Of a DNA stretch of 7,414 bases, positions 1-6,369 are shown one piece after another. The notes under the pieces are model-generated. The model ran no database searches, was not told where the DNA came from, and saw only the letters and a program-made list of their open reading frames with translations. The translations under genes and the position numbers were made by a program. How positions within the stretch are numbered: position 1 is the stretch's first letter; each line of letters begins with the position of its first letter. The DNA is from Devosia sp. (GTDB lineage Bacteria > Pseudomonadota > Alphaproteobacteria > Rhizobiales > Devosiaceae), in NCBI GenBank assembly GCA_025352765.1, contig JANXSI010000308.1:1-7414 (forward strand), in the 5' to 3' direction.

Positions 1-77
1 CCGCCGTCAACGTCGCCCGCGCGGCCGCCGGCTATGGTAGCGGGCCGGTGGATCTCTGCGGACGTTGATCGGCAGCT

Positions 78-2180
78 TTAGGCCGCCTTGATCACTCGGA
101 TGAAGTTCTGGTGACCGCCGTCGGCGATCGTCTTCGACATCTGGGCGACGATGTCGTCGGTGCTGATCATGCCGCTACCGCGAACCACGAAATTGATCGT
201 CTGGCTGGCCTGCGGCGTTGCTGCCGCGGCTGAAGCGCTCGCCGTACTTCCCGAGATCGAGTTGGTTGCGCTCTTGCTCGAGTAGCTCGTGCTGGCGATC
301 GATGCGATCTGCGCAGCCGTGGCCGCCGCGGCAATGCCGGCGAAGATCGCGCCCGTAACGGGGCCACCCGGCAAAGCAGCGCCGGCGTTGTAGCTGTGCA
401 CGACGGCCTCGCCGCCAGATACAACCGCTCGCGCGATCGACAGCGCCTTATGGATTTCAAAGGCCTGCTTGCCTTGACCGGCAACAGCGTCGGTGATGCT
501 CTCGAGGTTGCCGATGACGTCGTCGGCTGAGGCGGCGTAGTCCTTCGCCAAGACCTCCGCCGCTTTGCCGACTTCCTTCGCGTATGTCTGCCACGAGATG
601 GCACCGTGGGCCAACATGTCACTGAGCTTGTCGACTTGCTTACCCATCGTGTCGATTGGAGATGCGTCGGCGCTATTCAACTGCGCGCCTTCGAGCGCCT
701 GTTTCGCAGCGGCCTGGGCCTCGGCTTCGGCATGCAGTGCCGCAACGCGAGCCGGTGACATCTTGATGCCAGCAGCCTTGGCCTGATTTAACAGGTCTTC
801 CTCAATGCGCGACGACGCCGCGGCAAGGCTTGAGTCGGAAAGCGCATCCCGCTCCTGGTTGAGCGCCAGAACACGTTTCTTGCTGGCCTCTATCAGGCGA
901 TCGTAGGCCTTGAGAGCGTTCGCTGCGGAGGCGTCGGGGGTGGATGGGGTGATGGTAGGTTTGGCGGGATCCATAAACCCGTCGCGGTCCTGCGCCTTTG
1001 CGCCAGTTCCGCCGCTCACAGTAATCGAGTTGACCTTGTGCAGGCCGAGCGCCCCACTGATGGCGTCGCCGATGTCTGCGCCCACTGCGACGGGATTAGC
1101 GTAATGGGTGGAGTTCTGGATGAGATTTAGCAACCCCTCGAGGTTGCCAACCTTGATGCCGTCGATCGCGTTGCGCAGGTCTTCTGCGGCGGCAGCGATT
1201 CCGCGCATTGCGAAAAGAAGGGCAGGCGCGACGGTGACACTGAAATCCTCGAACGTGACGGCAATTTGGCCCTGAATTTTGGCGAACTCGTCGTCGATTT
1301 CCTTGGCCGACTTGAGCGTCTGATCCGACAGAATATGACCGGTGCTGTCGGCCTCGTTGCCGAGGCGACGAATGCCGTCCGCACCCTCATTGAAGATGCG
1401 TCCCATATCCTGCGCCGACTTACCGAAGGCAATCGTCGTTAGGTAGTTTTTTTGCTCGGCGTTCGTCGTGTTCTTGATGAGGTTGGCGTAATTCTCGAAA
1501 TCCTTCTGCACATCGCCGGTGATAGCGACATGGTTGGCCTTAAGGACGTCGTTCAGCTTGCCTGTGCCGGTCGCGGCTACGCCAAGGTTCGTCGAGAACT
1601 TGGCAAGCGCCTGCGACATAGTCTCAGTCGAGACGCCGTTCTGGCTGCCGGCGTAGTTGAGTTCCTGTAGCGCCTTAGCTGTGATGCCAATCGTCTCGGC
1701 GGTATCCTTGAGATTGGCAGCGGCCTCCACAGACTCCTTGATTTTCGCCGGTAGTTCGGCGACGCCCGATAAGAGCAGGCCTGCGCCGACGCCGGCGAGC
1801 AGGCCAGACGAGACCTCCTTGAGGAGTTTCAGACCCTCGGCGGCCTTCGCCGCGGACTCGCCCTCCACCTGAAATTTCGCGGCCGCCTTGGCCGACAAAT
1901 CCGTCGCGCGCGCCGCGCTGATCGCGCCTTGTTCACGGGCCGCGTTGATCGTCTTAAGGGCAGCCTCAAGTTGCTTTTCGGCGCGGTACTCGACATCGAG
2001 CGTCTTAGAGAGCGACTCGATCTTTTTCTCGAGCGAGAGCGTCGCGCGCTCCTGGCTCGCCGACGCAACAGCAACGCTGTCCTGTGCCGCGCCGACGGCC
2101 GACAGCTTGGCCTTGAGTTCGTCGAGGCCAATAGCCTCGCCGCGCACTGTAACGCGACGTGTTACGTCTTGGTTGGCCAT
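78..2180 (-). CDS. Phage tail length tape measure protein (700 aa)
   Basis: This is the scaffold that sets the length of a long phage tail and is packed inside the tail tube. I recognise it by architecture. An alpha-helical, Ala/Lys/Glu-rich coiled-coil N-terminus (about residues 20-120) is followed by a hydrophobic Gly/Ala/Leu stretch (about 124-145). A second helical region covers about 420-500. A typical tape-measure C-terminal segment follows, with 'KQAFEIHKALSIARAVV' (571-587), a Pro-Gly-Gly and Ala-rich hydrophobic segment ending 'AAQIASIAS' (about 600-630), a Ser/Ala-rich linker and a final short domain beginning 'TINFVVRG' (661-668). The start lies 2 nt after the stop of the 122-aa gene and has no strong ribosome binding site, so coupled translation is likely. 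At about 1.5 angstroms per residue, 700 residues predict a tail near 100 nm; that is inference. The frame is intact and full length. Confidence 0.9.
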   Translation of the reverse strand: MANQDVTRRVTVRGEAIGLDELKAKLSAVGAAQDSVAVASASQERATLSLEKKIESLSKTLDVEYRAEKQLEAALKTINAAREQGAISAARATDLSAKAAAKFQVEGESAAKAAEGLKLLKEVSSGLLAGVGAGLLLSGVAELPAKIKESVEAAANLKDTAETIGITAKALQELNYAGSQNGVSTETMSQALAKFSTNLGVAATGTGKLNDVLKANHVAITGDVQKDFENYANLIKNTTNAEQKNYLTTIAFGKSAQDMGRIFNEGADGIRRLGNEADSTGHILSDQTLKSAKEIDDEFAKIQGQIAVTFEDFSVTVAPALLFAMRGIAAAAEDLRNAIDGIKVGNLEGLLNLIQNSTHYANPVAVGADIGDAISGALGLHKVNSITVSGGTGAKAQDRDGFMDPAKPTITPSTPDASAANALKAYDRLIEASKKRVLALNQERDALSDSSLAAASSRIEEDLLNQAKAAGIKMSPARVAALHAEAEAQAAAKQALEGAQLNSADASPIDTMGKQVDKLSDMLAHGAISWQTYAKEVGKAAEVLAKDYAASADDVIGNLESITDAVAGQGKQAFEIHKALSIARAVVSGGEAVVHSYNAGAALPGGPVTGAIFAGIAAAATAAQIASIASTSYSSKSATNSISGSTASASAAAATPQASQTINFVVRGSGMISTDDIVAQMSKTIADGGHQNFIRVIKAA

Positions 2181-2182
2181 GC

Positions 2183-2551
2183 TCAGAGATCACCGGCCGG
2201 ATCGAACAAGGATTCAGGTAGCGCCGGAATTTCCGGCAGCGTGCCAACGAGCTCACTGTACCTCACCGGTGGTGTCAGCACGACTGACTCAAGTGCCGCC
2301 CTAGCATCCCTGCGACCGCCGCGAGCTAGGCTAGCAAGCGCCTCTACGATCCGCCCGTGCGCGCTATCAAGGGCAGCCTCTGTTTTCCGAAGAGAGCGCA
2401 ATAGGGCGTCGTTAAAGGACGCCTGCGACTCGATGAGGTGACGCTGACCATCGAGCCAATCGGCGAGCCGGAGCCCGCGTTCGGCAATGTCCGCCGGGGT
2501 CATGGATTCGTAGGCATCGGCGAGTCTCTCGCGTGCGATTTTGTTGCCCAT
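2183..2551 (-). CDS. Hypothetical phage protein (122 aa) upstream of tape measure
   Basis: I do not recognise this protein. It is charged and mostly helical (many Arg, Glu, Ala, Leu) up to about residue 90, with a proline-rich C-terminus ending 'LFDPAGDL'. The ATG is supported by a GGAG ribosome binding site at 2559-2562 (minus strand) with a 7-nt spacer. An intrinsic terminator lies just upstream and the tape measure gene starts 2 nt downstream. In siphophages this slot usually holds tail assembly chaperones, so a chaperone-like role is possible by position only. I saw no obvious slippery site or overlapping -1 frame extension of the G/GT type. Alternative: an unrelated accessory protein. 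Confidence 0.75.
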   Translation of the reverse strand: MGNKIARERLADAYESMTPADIAERGLRLADWLDGQRHLIESQASFNDALLRSLRKTEAALDSAHGRIVEALASLARGGRRDARAALESVVLTPPVRYSELVGTLPEIPALPESLFDPAGDL

Positions 2552-2569
2552 TGCGGGTCTCCGAAAATG

Positions 2570-2593
2570 AAAAAGGCCCGCGCGAGGCGGGCC
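2570..2593 (-). terminator. Intrinsic terminator, minus strand, just before the 122-aa gene
   Basis: A perfect 7-bp G+C stem, GGCCCGC (2575-2581) and GCGGGCC (2587-2593), with a 5-nt loop, is followed on the minus strand by five T residues (AAAAA at 2570-2574 on the plus strand). It is a textbook rho-independent terminator for minus-strand transcripts. The stem ends only 23 nt before the ATG at 2551, so read-through transcription or a separate promoter is needed to express the 122-aa and tape measure genes. Confidence 0.8.
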
Positions 2594-2644
2594 ATGGTGG
2601 GGTGGTTGATTGTGGCTGGTGGGGAAAACTACCGCTGTTCGTCA

Positions 2645-2681
2645 GTACAAAATGTACAAATCGGGAACAGACTGGTATTTT
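2645..2681 (+). promoter_or_regulatory. Candidate promoter with overlapping operator for the 50-aa plus-strand gene
   Basis: A possible extended -10 element, TG-G-TATTTT, lies at 2673-2681. Seventeen nt upstream of its hexamer is TGTACA (2653-2658), which matches 4 of 6 bases of the sigma-70 -35 box. A 13-bp inverted repeat, GTAC-AAAAT-GTAC (2645-2657), overlaps the -35 box, as an operator would. The predicted start of transcription near 2688 leaves a leader of about 45 nt before the ATG at 2733. The region is clearly more AT-rich than its surroundings. The regulator is unknown and not visible in this window. Inferred from sequence pattern alone. Confidence 0.4.
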
Positions 2682-2732
2682 GCTTGGCAGCAGTCGTCCG
2701 CAATCAAGCTGCCGCTGCTGGAACTAGAGTAA

Positions 2733-2885
2733 ATGGCAACGAAGAACTCGCATACGGAGCATCGCTCCGACAAAACTGGTCAGTTCGTCACTACCAAGTA
2801 CGGTGAGGCGCACCCCAAATCGACCACCAAGGAATCCGTGCCCAATCCGGGTCGTGGGGATACCGGCCGCGGCGGCAAGAAGTAG
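2733..2885 (+). CDS. Small basic hypothetical protein (50 aa), moron-like, opposite strand
   Basis: This 50-aa ORF starts ATG GCA ACG and ends TAG. The product is very hydrophilic and basic, with no membrane segment. It reads 'TEHRSDKTGQFVTTKYGEAH' at residues 8-27, followed by 'PKSTTKESV' and a Gly/Arg/Lys tail. From memory this pattern (R-x3-TGxFVT-x2-Y-x3-HPxTT) belongs to a family of tiny proteins of unknown function common in alphaproteobacteria, sometimes mislabelled as transporters; I cannot run a search to confirm it. It is the only gene on the plus strand, is convergent to the cold-shock gene and divergent from the 122-aa gene. It has its own candidate promoter and a strong terminator 34 nt after its stop. 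The ribosome binding site is weak (AGAG at 2726-2729). The independent unit suggests a cargo gene expressed in the lysogen. Function unknown. Confidence 0.75.
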   Translation: MATKNSHTEHRSDKTGQFVTTKYGEAHPKSTTKESVPNPGRGDTGRGGKK

Positions 2886-2918
2886 CCGGCCGCCGACAAA
2901 GGTTTCCATGCAGGAACA

Positions 2919-2950
2919 GGGCCCGTTTCCGAAAGGAAGCGGGCCTTTCT
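2919..2950 (+). terminator. Intrinsic terminator of the 50-aa gene, plus strand
   Basis: An 11-bp stem, GGCCCGTTTCC (2920-2930) with GGAAGCGGGCC (2935-2945), has one T-G wobble, a GAAA tetraloop and a T-rich tail TTTCT (2946-2950). It follows the plus-strand stop codon by 34 nt. The minus strand lacks a U-tract after the stem, so it should mainly stop plus-strand transcription; the hairpin could still mark the 3' end of the cold-shock transcript from the other side. Confidence 0.8.
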
Positions 2951-2990
2951 GCGTGGTGGGGCGCTAAACCTGCCCGTGCGGTGGCGGCCG

Positions 2991-3206
2991 TTACCAGCCC
3001 ACTGCCTGAATAAAGTCCGCGCGCGTGCGGCCGTCGGGCGCTTTGACCCGCTCGAACGATAGTTTATCGCCAACCTCTACGTTTTCGAGGCCAGCTTTCT
3101 CGAGGTCTCGAATATGGACGAAGGCTTGGGTCGGCTGGGTCTCCGACGCGACGAAGCCAAAGCCTCGGCTGCGATCAAAACTAAATAGGTGTCCGTATTC
3201 ACGCAC
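2991..3206 (-). CDS. Cold-shock-domain nucleic-acid-binding protein (71 aa)
   Basis: This is a single cold-shock domain (a small OB-fold beta barrel) spanning the whole 71 aa. The RNP1 motif is 'RGFGFV' (14-19) and the RNP2 motif is 'QAFVHI' (27-32), followed by 'VEVGDKLSFE' (43-52) and 'ADFIQAV' (63-69), the last strands of the fold. The usual N-terminal 'VKWFN' is replaced by 'HLFSFD', so the conserved Trp is Phe, and the linker between RNP1 and RNP2 is slightly longer than in CspA. Family members bind single-stranded RNA or DNA and melt RNA structure, and some act as transcription antiterminators. The start is GTG at 3206, overlapping the end of the 92-aa gene by 8 nt, which ties it into the structural operon. 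Its presence within head-tail genes is unusual. Confidence 0.88.
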   Translation of the reverse strand: MREYGHLFSFDRSRGFGFVASETQPTQAFVHIRDLEKAGLENVEVGDKLSFERVKAPDGRTRADFIQAVGW

Positions 3207-3477
3207 CGCCGAGTTCCCCCCACGAGGTCGGTGCCGGGCCGCTGTAACGGTATGCCGAGCCGTATGGGACGACGGCGGTCAACGCGAACGTCGTCGGGCC
3301 ATAGCCAGAATATGGCGCGGCCGCCTCGGCAACGGTTACGCCGTCGACGCTTATCCTCCCCGCCGAAGCCAGGTCCGCTGATTTGAACACGATCGAGACT
3401 GAGAGCGCTTCGGCGGTTTCGTTTAGATAGTCGACCTCCGCTGCGCGCTCGGCGGTGACATTCTTCCAAGACGGCAT
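3199..3477 (-). CDS. Hypothetical protein (92 aa) with tail-fibre-like C-terminus
   Basis: After a short helical N-terminus (about residues 8-24) the protein is beta-rich. It ends with 'FALTAVVPYGSAYRYSG' (64-80) and then 'SWGEL' (85-89). This resembles, from memory, the pattern at the C-terminus of many small phage tail or receptor-binding proteins: a 'VPxGxxYxxxG' strand pair followed by a Trp-x-Glu-Leu end. The ATG overlaps the upstream stop as TGATG, and a strong GGAGG lies within the end of the upstream gene about 10 nt before it, so the two are probably translationally coupled. Its position after the capsid gene would also suit a head decoration or joining protein. Full frame, no signal peptide. 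Function is a hint only. Confidence 0.7.
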   Translation of the reverse strand: MPSWKNVTAERAAEVDYLNETAEALSVSIVFKSADLASAGRISVDGVTVAEAAAPYSGYGPTTFALTAVVPYGSAYRYSGPAPTSWGELGGA

Positions 3478-3761
3478 CAGAGGGCACCCTCCTTGCTGTC
3501 GCTCACTTTGGTGAGATGCACCTGCAGGAGACCGCCCTCGATCTGTTCCAAGATGTCGTCGGAAAGACCTTGGATCGTGGCGAGGGTGGAAACACCGTCG
3601 ACTACGATCATCGTGTAGATCTTCGTAGCCGTCTCGTCGTCGATGTCATTGATGATGCTCTTTAACTTCTCAGATCGGCGGCCGTGAGCGAAGAATTCTG
3701 CCGACAAGAGAGATGCCAGCATCGATCGGTAGGACTTAAGCTGCGAGTGGTCGGTTGCCAT
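3477..3761 (-). CDS. Hypothetical phage protein (94 aa) downstream of capsid gene
   Basis: I do not recognise this protein. It is mostly helical with a mixed-charge first half (residues 1-55) and a region 'TKIYTMIVVDGVSTL' (56-70) that may form strands. I chose the start at 3761 because AGGAG (3767-3771, minus strand) lies 5 nt upstream; an in-frame upstream ATG at 3806 would lengthen the protein by 15 residues, has no ribosome binding site and reads through the 3793-3817 hairpin. The gene lies between capsid and the 92-aa gene, where siphophages usually carry head-tail connector or tail-completion proteins, but I see no connector signature. Confidence 0.72.
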   Translation of the reverse strand: MATDHSQLKSYRSMLASLLSAEFFAHGRRSEKLKSIINDIDDETATKIYTMIVVDGVSTLATIQGLSDDILEQIEGGLLQVHLTKVSDSKEGAL

Positions 3762-3792
3762 GGTGGCTCCTGTTTGTGGTGTTGATTGGGGA

Positions 3793-3817
3793 GGCCGCCC
3801 GCGCAAGGCGAGCGGCC
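3793..3817. repeat. Intergenic hairpin between capsid and 94-aa genes
   Basis: The arms GGCCGCCCGC (3793-3802) and GCGAGCGGCC (3808-3817) pair over 10 bp with one mismatch and a GCAAG loop. Neither strand has a U-tract after it, so it is probably not an efficient terminator. It lies 12 nt after the capsid stop codon and 31 nt before the next start. It may protect the 3' end of capsid mRNA or act as a processing site. Confidence 0.6.
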
Positions 3818-3829
3818 GCTAGTCCTCTG

Positions 3830-5041
3830 TTACGGCCGAGCTGCGAGGGTCACGAACGGCGAGCGGGTGGTACTTCCGACGTACGGGGTGATTGGGCTCG
3901 ACCAGATCGGCTTGCCGTCGATCAACTGCGTGATGCGGAAAACAGCCTCGTCGGTGTCAAACCGCAGATGCAGCGACAAGGCTACGTTTGCGGCGGCGCT
4001 GATGGTGACGTACTGGCTGAGGTCGACCAAGCTTAGGTCGCCTACCGCGCCGAGCGCGCTAGCCTGCTCAATCGCGATCAACGGGCGCCCGTTCAGCCGG
4101 GGCCACGGATCGCCGCCCACGCCAGGATATGCATACACAACAGCATTGCCGCCGGCCGTCGCGGTGTTCAGCGTCGCAAGCTGTTCCTCTACATCCTCGT
4201 GACAGAGCCACACTGCACGACGTCTCGAGCTAATCGGGAGTCTCTTCCACATCGAGGCGACGTTAGTCGAGGTGATGGTCCCGGCTGTTTGGCCAACATC
4301 CTTCGCGACCGTCACGAGGGCAGTCGAGTTGAGGAAGCCGAGCGGCATTCCGACGCCCGTGCCCGAGATAATGGACCAGTCGAGCTTGAAGGCGAGCTCG
4401 TCGGCGAACACCTTGCGGACGTGCGCATCGAACAACGCCGCGTCCTGCATGAGCTCGTTCGATGCGTAGCAAAGCGACATCAACTTTCGCGGGGTGAACG
4501 AGACGTTGCGGAAGCGCGGGTAAGTGGCGCTCACAGTGTCGGATTCGCCAGCCCAGTATGAAAGAGCGCCGCCGTTTCTGCTGCCATCCGCGCGACTGGT
4601 TTCCGAGATGCCTGGGATCTTGGCTTCACGCATAGGGTGGTCGGTAACCCTGAAGTCGCAGAGCGGAGCGAGGATCGCCGCTTGGTAGACCGACTGAAGG
4701 ATCTCGATCACAAAATTGTCCTGAATCAGAAATCCACCTGCCGTTGGATTTCCAACATTCGCGCCGGCCGGCGCGCGGACAAGCCGCGGGTCAACTTCGC
4801 CGCCTTGTTCGGCCTGGCCGATGGCAAGCACCTGCTCGCCGAGGGAGCGAAACTTTGGCTTGGTGGTGACGCCTGCCTTCACTGCCCGCATGCGCCGAGC
4901 CGCCCCGGCGGCTTGGGTCAGCAGGTCGGCAACCTGATGGGCGCGACTGACGATCTCAGAGGCTGCTTGCAGCGGGGTTGGCCGGTTGTCATTCGCCGGC
5001 GAGCGGCCGGGGGTGATCGTCTGTCGATTTGCGAGGGCCAT
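3830..5041 (-). CDS. Major capsid protein, HK97 fold (403 aa)
   Basis: This is the main shell protein of the phage head. The HK97-type core begins near residue 98 with 'NPTAGGFLIQDNF' (98-110). Core features that follow are the 'PMREAKIPG' region (136-144), 'LSYWAGES' (160-167), 'VSFTPRKLMSLCYASNELMQD' region (180-200), and 'DWSIISGTGVGMPLGFLNS' (221-239), the conserved G-x-P-x-G turn. The first 97 residues are helical and charged, about the size of the HK97 delta (scaffold) domain, so N-terminal processing is possible although no protease gene is seen here. I chose ATG 5041 because AAAGG (5049-5053) lies 7 nt upstream. Alternative starts at 5059 and 5056 add 5-6 residues; the first would give an ATGA overlap with the upstream stop but has no ribosome binding site. 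Confidence 0.92.
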   Translation of the reverse strand: MALANRQTITPGRSPANDNRPTPLQAASEIVSRAHQVADLLTQAAGAARRMRAVKAGVTTKPKFRSLGEQVLAIGQAEQGGEVDPRLVRAPAGANVGNPTAGGFLIQDNFVIEILQSVYQAAILAPLCDFRVTDHPMREAKIPGISETSRADGSRNGGALSYWAGESDTVSATYPRFRNVSFTPRKLMSLCYASNELMQDAALFDAHVRKVFADELAFKLDWSIISGTGVGMPLGFLNSTALVTVAKDVGQTAGTITSTNVASMWKRLPISSRRRAVWLCHEDVEEQLATLNTATAGGNAVVYAYPGVGGDPWPRLNGRPLIAIEQASALGAVGDLSLVDLSQYVTISAAANVALSLHLRFDTDEAVFRITQLIDGKPIWSSPITPYVGSTTRSPFVTLAARP

Positions 5042-5055
5042 GGGGGCGCCTTTCA

Positions 5056-5712
5056 TCATGCAGCGTCGGGCTGCTGTTCGGTGGTGGTGGTTGATGTCGA
5101 AATGGCGGGGAGTGCCGCCTTGAGCGCCGCGAGCGCTCCGGTGACGTTCGACTGGTCGCTCTCGAGCCGCATTGCCTCTGCCTTTTCGATCGCTGATCGA
5201 AGGGCGTCGATGCGCGCGAGTATTGACGGCTTGTTGGTCGACGCGGTGGTGATTTTCGCCTTGGTCACCTGACTTGTCGTAGTCTGCACGTCGATCGCGA
5301 TCGGCGCGCGTCGGGCCTCATCAATCGCTTTGTTGGCCCAACTGACAAACGCGTCGATCGACGCGTTGTCGGCGCCGGCGCGGAGCAGCCCGTTCAAGAC
5401 GTCGGCCTGGCGGTCGTAAGAGAAGGAGAAATTCGATCGAGCAGAGACGGCTCGGTCCACCGCGCGTTTCGCCTCGAGCAGCGCAACCTCCGCCCTGCGC
5501 TGGCCTTCGATGGCGGAATCAACCGCCTTGGAAAGCTTCGGCAATTCTTTGGTGGCGGCCTTTTCGAGCTCGGCGAGTTCGCGTCGAAGGTCGGCGCGGG
5601 TCGCAACGCTTCTGGTGTGTTGCGATGCGAGCGCGTCCTTGACGGCCGGGGTTTGCGACAACGCGTCGATGATCTGGTCGGACCGGTCGCCCGGCCGAGT
5701 TAGAATGGCCAA
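5056..5712 (-). CDS. Coiled-coil hypothetical protein (218 aa) just upstream of capsid
   Basis: I do not recognise a family. The protein has a long charged helical stretch with heptad-like spacing (about residues 38-92), a middle domain 'FSFSYDRQADVLNGLLRAG' (95-113) followed by 'FVSWANKAI' (122-130), a Thr/Ser-rich linker (about 144-162), another helical segment (163-203) and a disordered Ser/Thr tail (204-218). Only TTG is available as a start, and a very strong GAGGAGG lies 5 nt before it. It ends 14 nt before the chosen capsid start. A helical protein encoded directly before the capsid gene, in the slot normally held by a maturation protease or scaffold, suggests a scaffold role; I see no Ser-His protease motif. 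That role is inference from position and composition. Confidence 0.78.
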   Translation of the reverse strand: MAILTRPGDRSDQIIDALSQTPAVKDALASQHTRSVATRADLRRELAELEKAATKELPKLSKAVDSAIEGQRRAEVALLEAKRAVDRAVSARSNFSFSYDRQADVLNGLLRAGADNASIDAFVSWANKAIDEARRAPIAIDVQTTTSQVTKAKITTASTNKPSILARIDALRSAIEKAEAMRLESDQSNVTGALAALKAALPAISTSTTTTEQQPDAA

Positions 5713-5717
5713 GCTGG

Positions 5718-5724
5718 CCTCCTC
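5718..5724 (-). promoter_or_regulatory. Strong ribosome binding site that fixes a TTG start
   Basis: GAGGAGG on the minus strand, 5 nt (CCAGC) before TTG 5712, is the best Shine-Dalgarno match in the window. There is no in-frame ATG or GTG at the right distance, so TTG is very probably the true start of the 218-aa protein. A weak initiation codon behind a strong site may tune the dose relative to capsid protein. Confidence 0.8.
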
Positions 5725-5751
5725 AAATGGGTGGAGTAAAGGGCGTGGATT

Positions 5752-5919
5752 TTAGATGACGCCGAAGAGCGCCACGTAGGTGAGCGGGAGGCCCGCGGCG
5801 GCAAAACCGAGCGACCCAAAAGCCAGGCCGACTCCGATGCCGAGCAGAGCGGAGCCGGTGAACAACAGGATCTCGCGGAAGCCCACCGCGGCAGCGACCA
5901 CGTCGAAAAAACGCCTCAC
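5752..5919 (-). CDS. Small membrane protein (55 aa) following terminase small subunit
   Basis: This is a tiny, very hydrophobic protein. After a basic amphipathic start ('MRRFFDVV', residues 1-8) come two likely transmembrane helices, about 16-34 ('EILLFTGSALLGIGVGLAF') and 36-55 (ending 'YVALFGVI'), joined by a short Gly-Ser turn. I chose GTG at 5919 because it overlaps the upstream stop as GTGA, the classic coupling overlap; TTG at 5934 would add five residues. Short two-helix membrane proteins are common in phage late operons and are sometimes holins or morons; no lysis genes lie beside it, so I do not assign that role. Confidence 0.7.
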   Translation of the reverse strand: MRRFFDVVAAAVGFREILLFTGSALLGIGVGLAFGSLGFAAAGLPLTYVALFGVI

Positions 5920-6356
5920 AGGCGGGGTTCCCAAGGTTTATGTCCCACGCTCAAATTGGCCGCGGCCGTGCCGCGTGCTTTTGCCGTCCACGTCGCCTGC
6001 GAGGTAATTCGTAGTTTGGTCCCGACAGATGCCATCGCGCGCGTCTCGCGTTCGCGCATCTTCAACAGCCGGTCGAAGCGCTCCAGGCCTTCCGGATCCT
6101 TGATCCAAGCCGATTCAAAGCCGTCAATGCTCGCCGCCAGCAAACTGGCCGACGACAGGTGCCGAACGTACTGCTCGAGGAGCGTTTGTGCGGCCTTGGT
6201 CTTGAATGCGGAGGCTGGCTCGGAATCGACGATGGCAGTCCAGGCCTCGGATTGTTCCGAGGTCAAATTGACGGGCGCTTTTGGTCGGCGCTCCAGACCG
6301 CTTACCGCGGCAATTGAAAGTGAGGCGACACTGGCGCGGCCGCGTTTTTGAGTCAT
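5916..6356 (-). CDS. Phage terminase small subunit (146 aa)
   Basis: This is the DNA-recognition subunit of the packaging motor, which binds the cos or pac site and recruits the large subunit. The N-terminus is basic (residues 1-26). Conserved-looking blocks follow: 'RPKAPVNLTSEQSEAW' (24-39), 'LLEQYVRHL' (59-67), 'ERFDRLLKMRERETRAMAS' (92-110), then 'TKLRITSQATW' (113-123) and a C-terminal 'KPWE' (140-143). This matches my memory of rhizobial terminase small subunits related to the P27 type. The start ATG 6356 has AAGGA (6364-6368) 7 nt upstream. The longer open frame reaching 6512 runs through an intrinsic terminator and is rejected. The usual partner, the large subunit, is not next to it. 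Confidence 0.8.
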   Translation of the reverse strand: MTQKRGRASVASLSIAAVSGLERRPKAPVNLTSEQSEAWTAIVDSEPASAFKTKAAQTLLEQYVRHLSSASLLAASIDGFESAWIKDPEGLERFDRLLKMRERETRAMASVGTKLRITSQATWTAKARGTAAANLSVGHKPWEPRL

Positions 6357-6369
6357 CGGTGTTTCCTTG

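Noticed and set aside
1..77. Short plus-strand open frame ending TGA at 66-68, a possible C-terminus of a convergent gene
   Set aside because: Only about 21 codons are visible and other frames are open too. An imperfectly placed 8-bp inverted repeat (7-14 with 61-68) is within chance. Nothing can be supported.
1888..2441. Two overlapping plus-strand frames of 138 and 170 codons
   Set aside because: Both are antisense to the tape measure and 122-aa genes, with Ser/Arg/Ala-rich shadow composition.
4637..5272. A 211-codon plus-strand frame across the capsid and coiled-coil genes
   Set aside because: It is antisense to two well-supported genes, crosses their junction and shows no recognisable domain.
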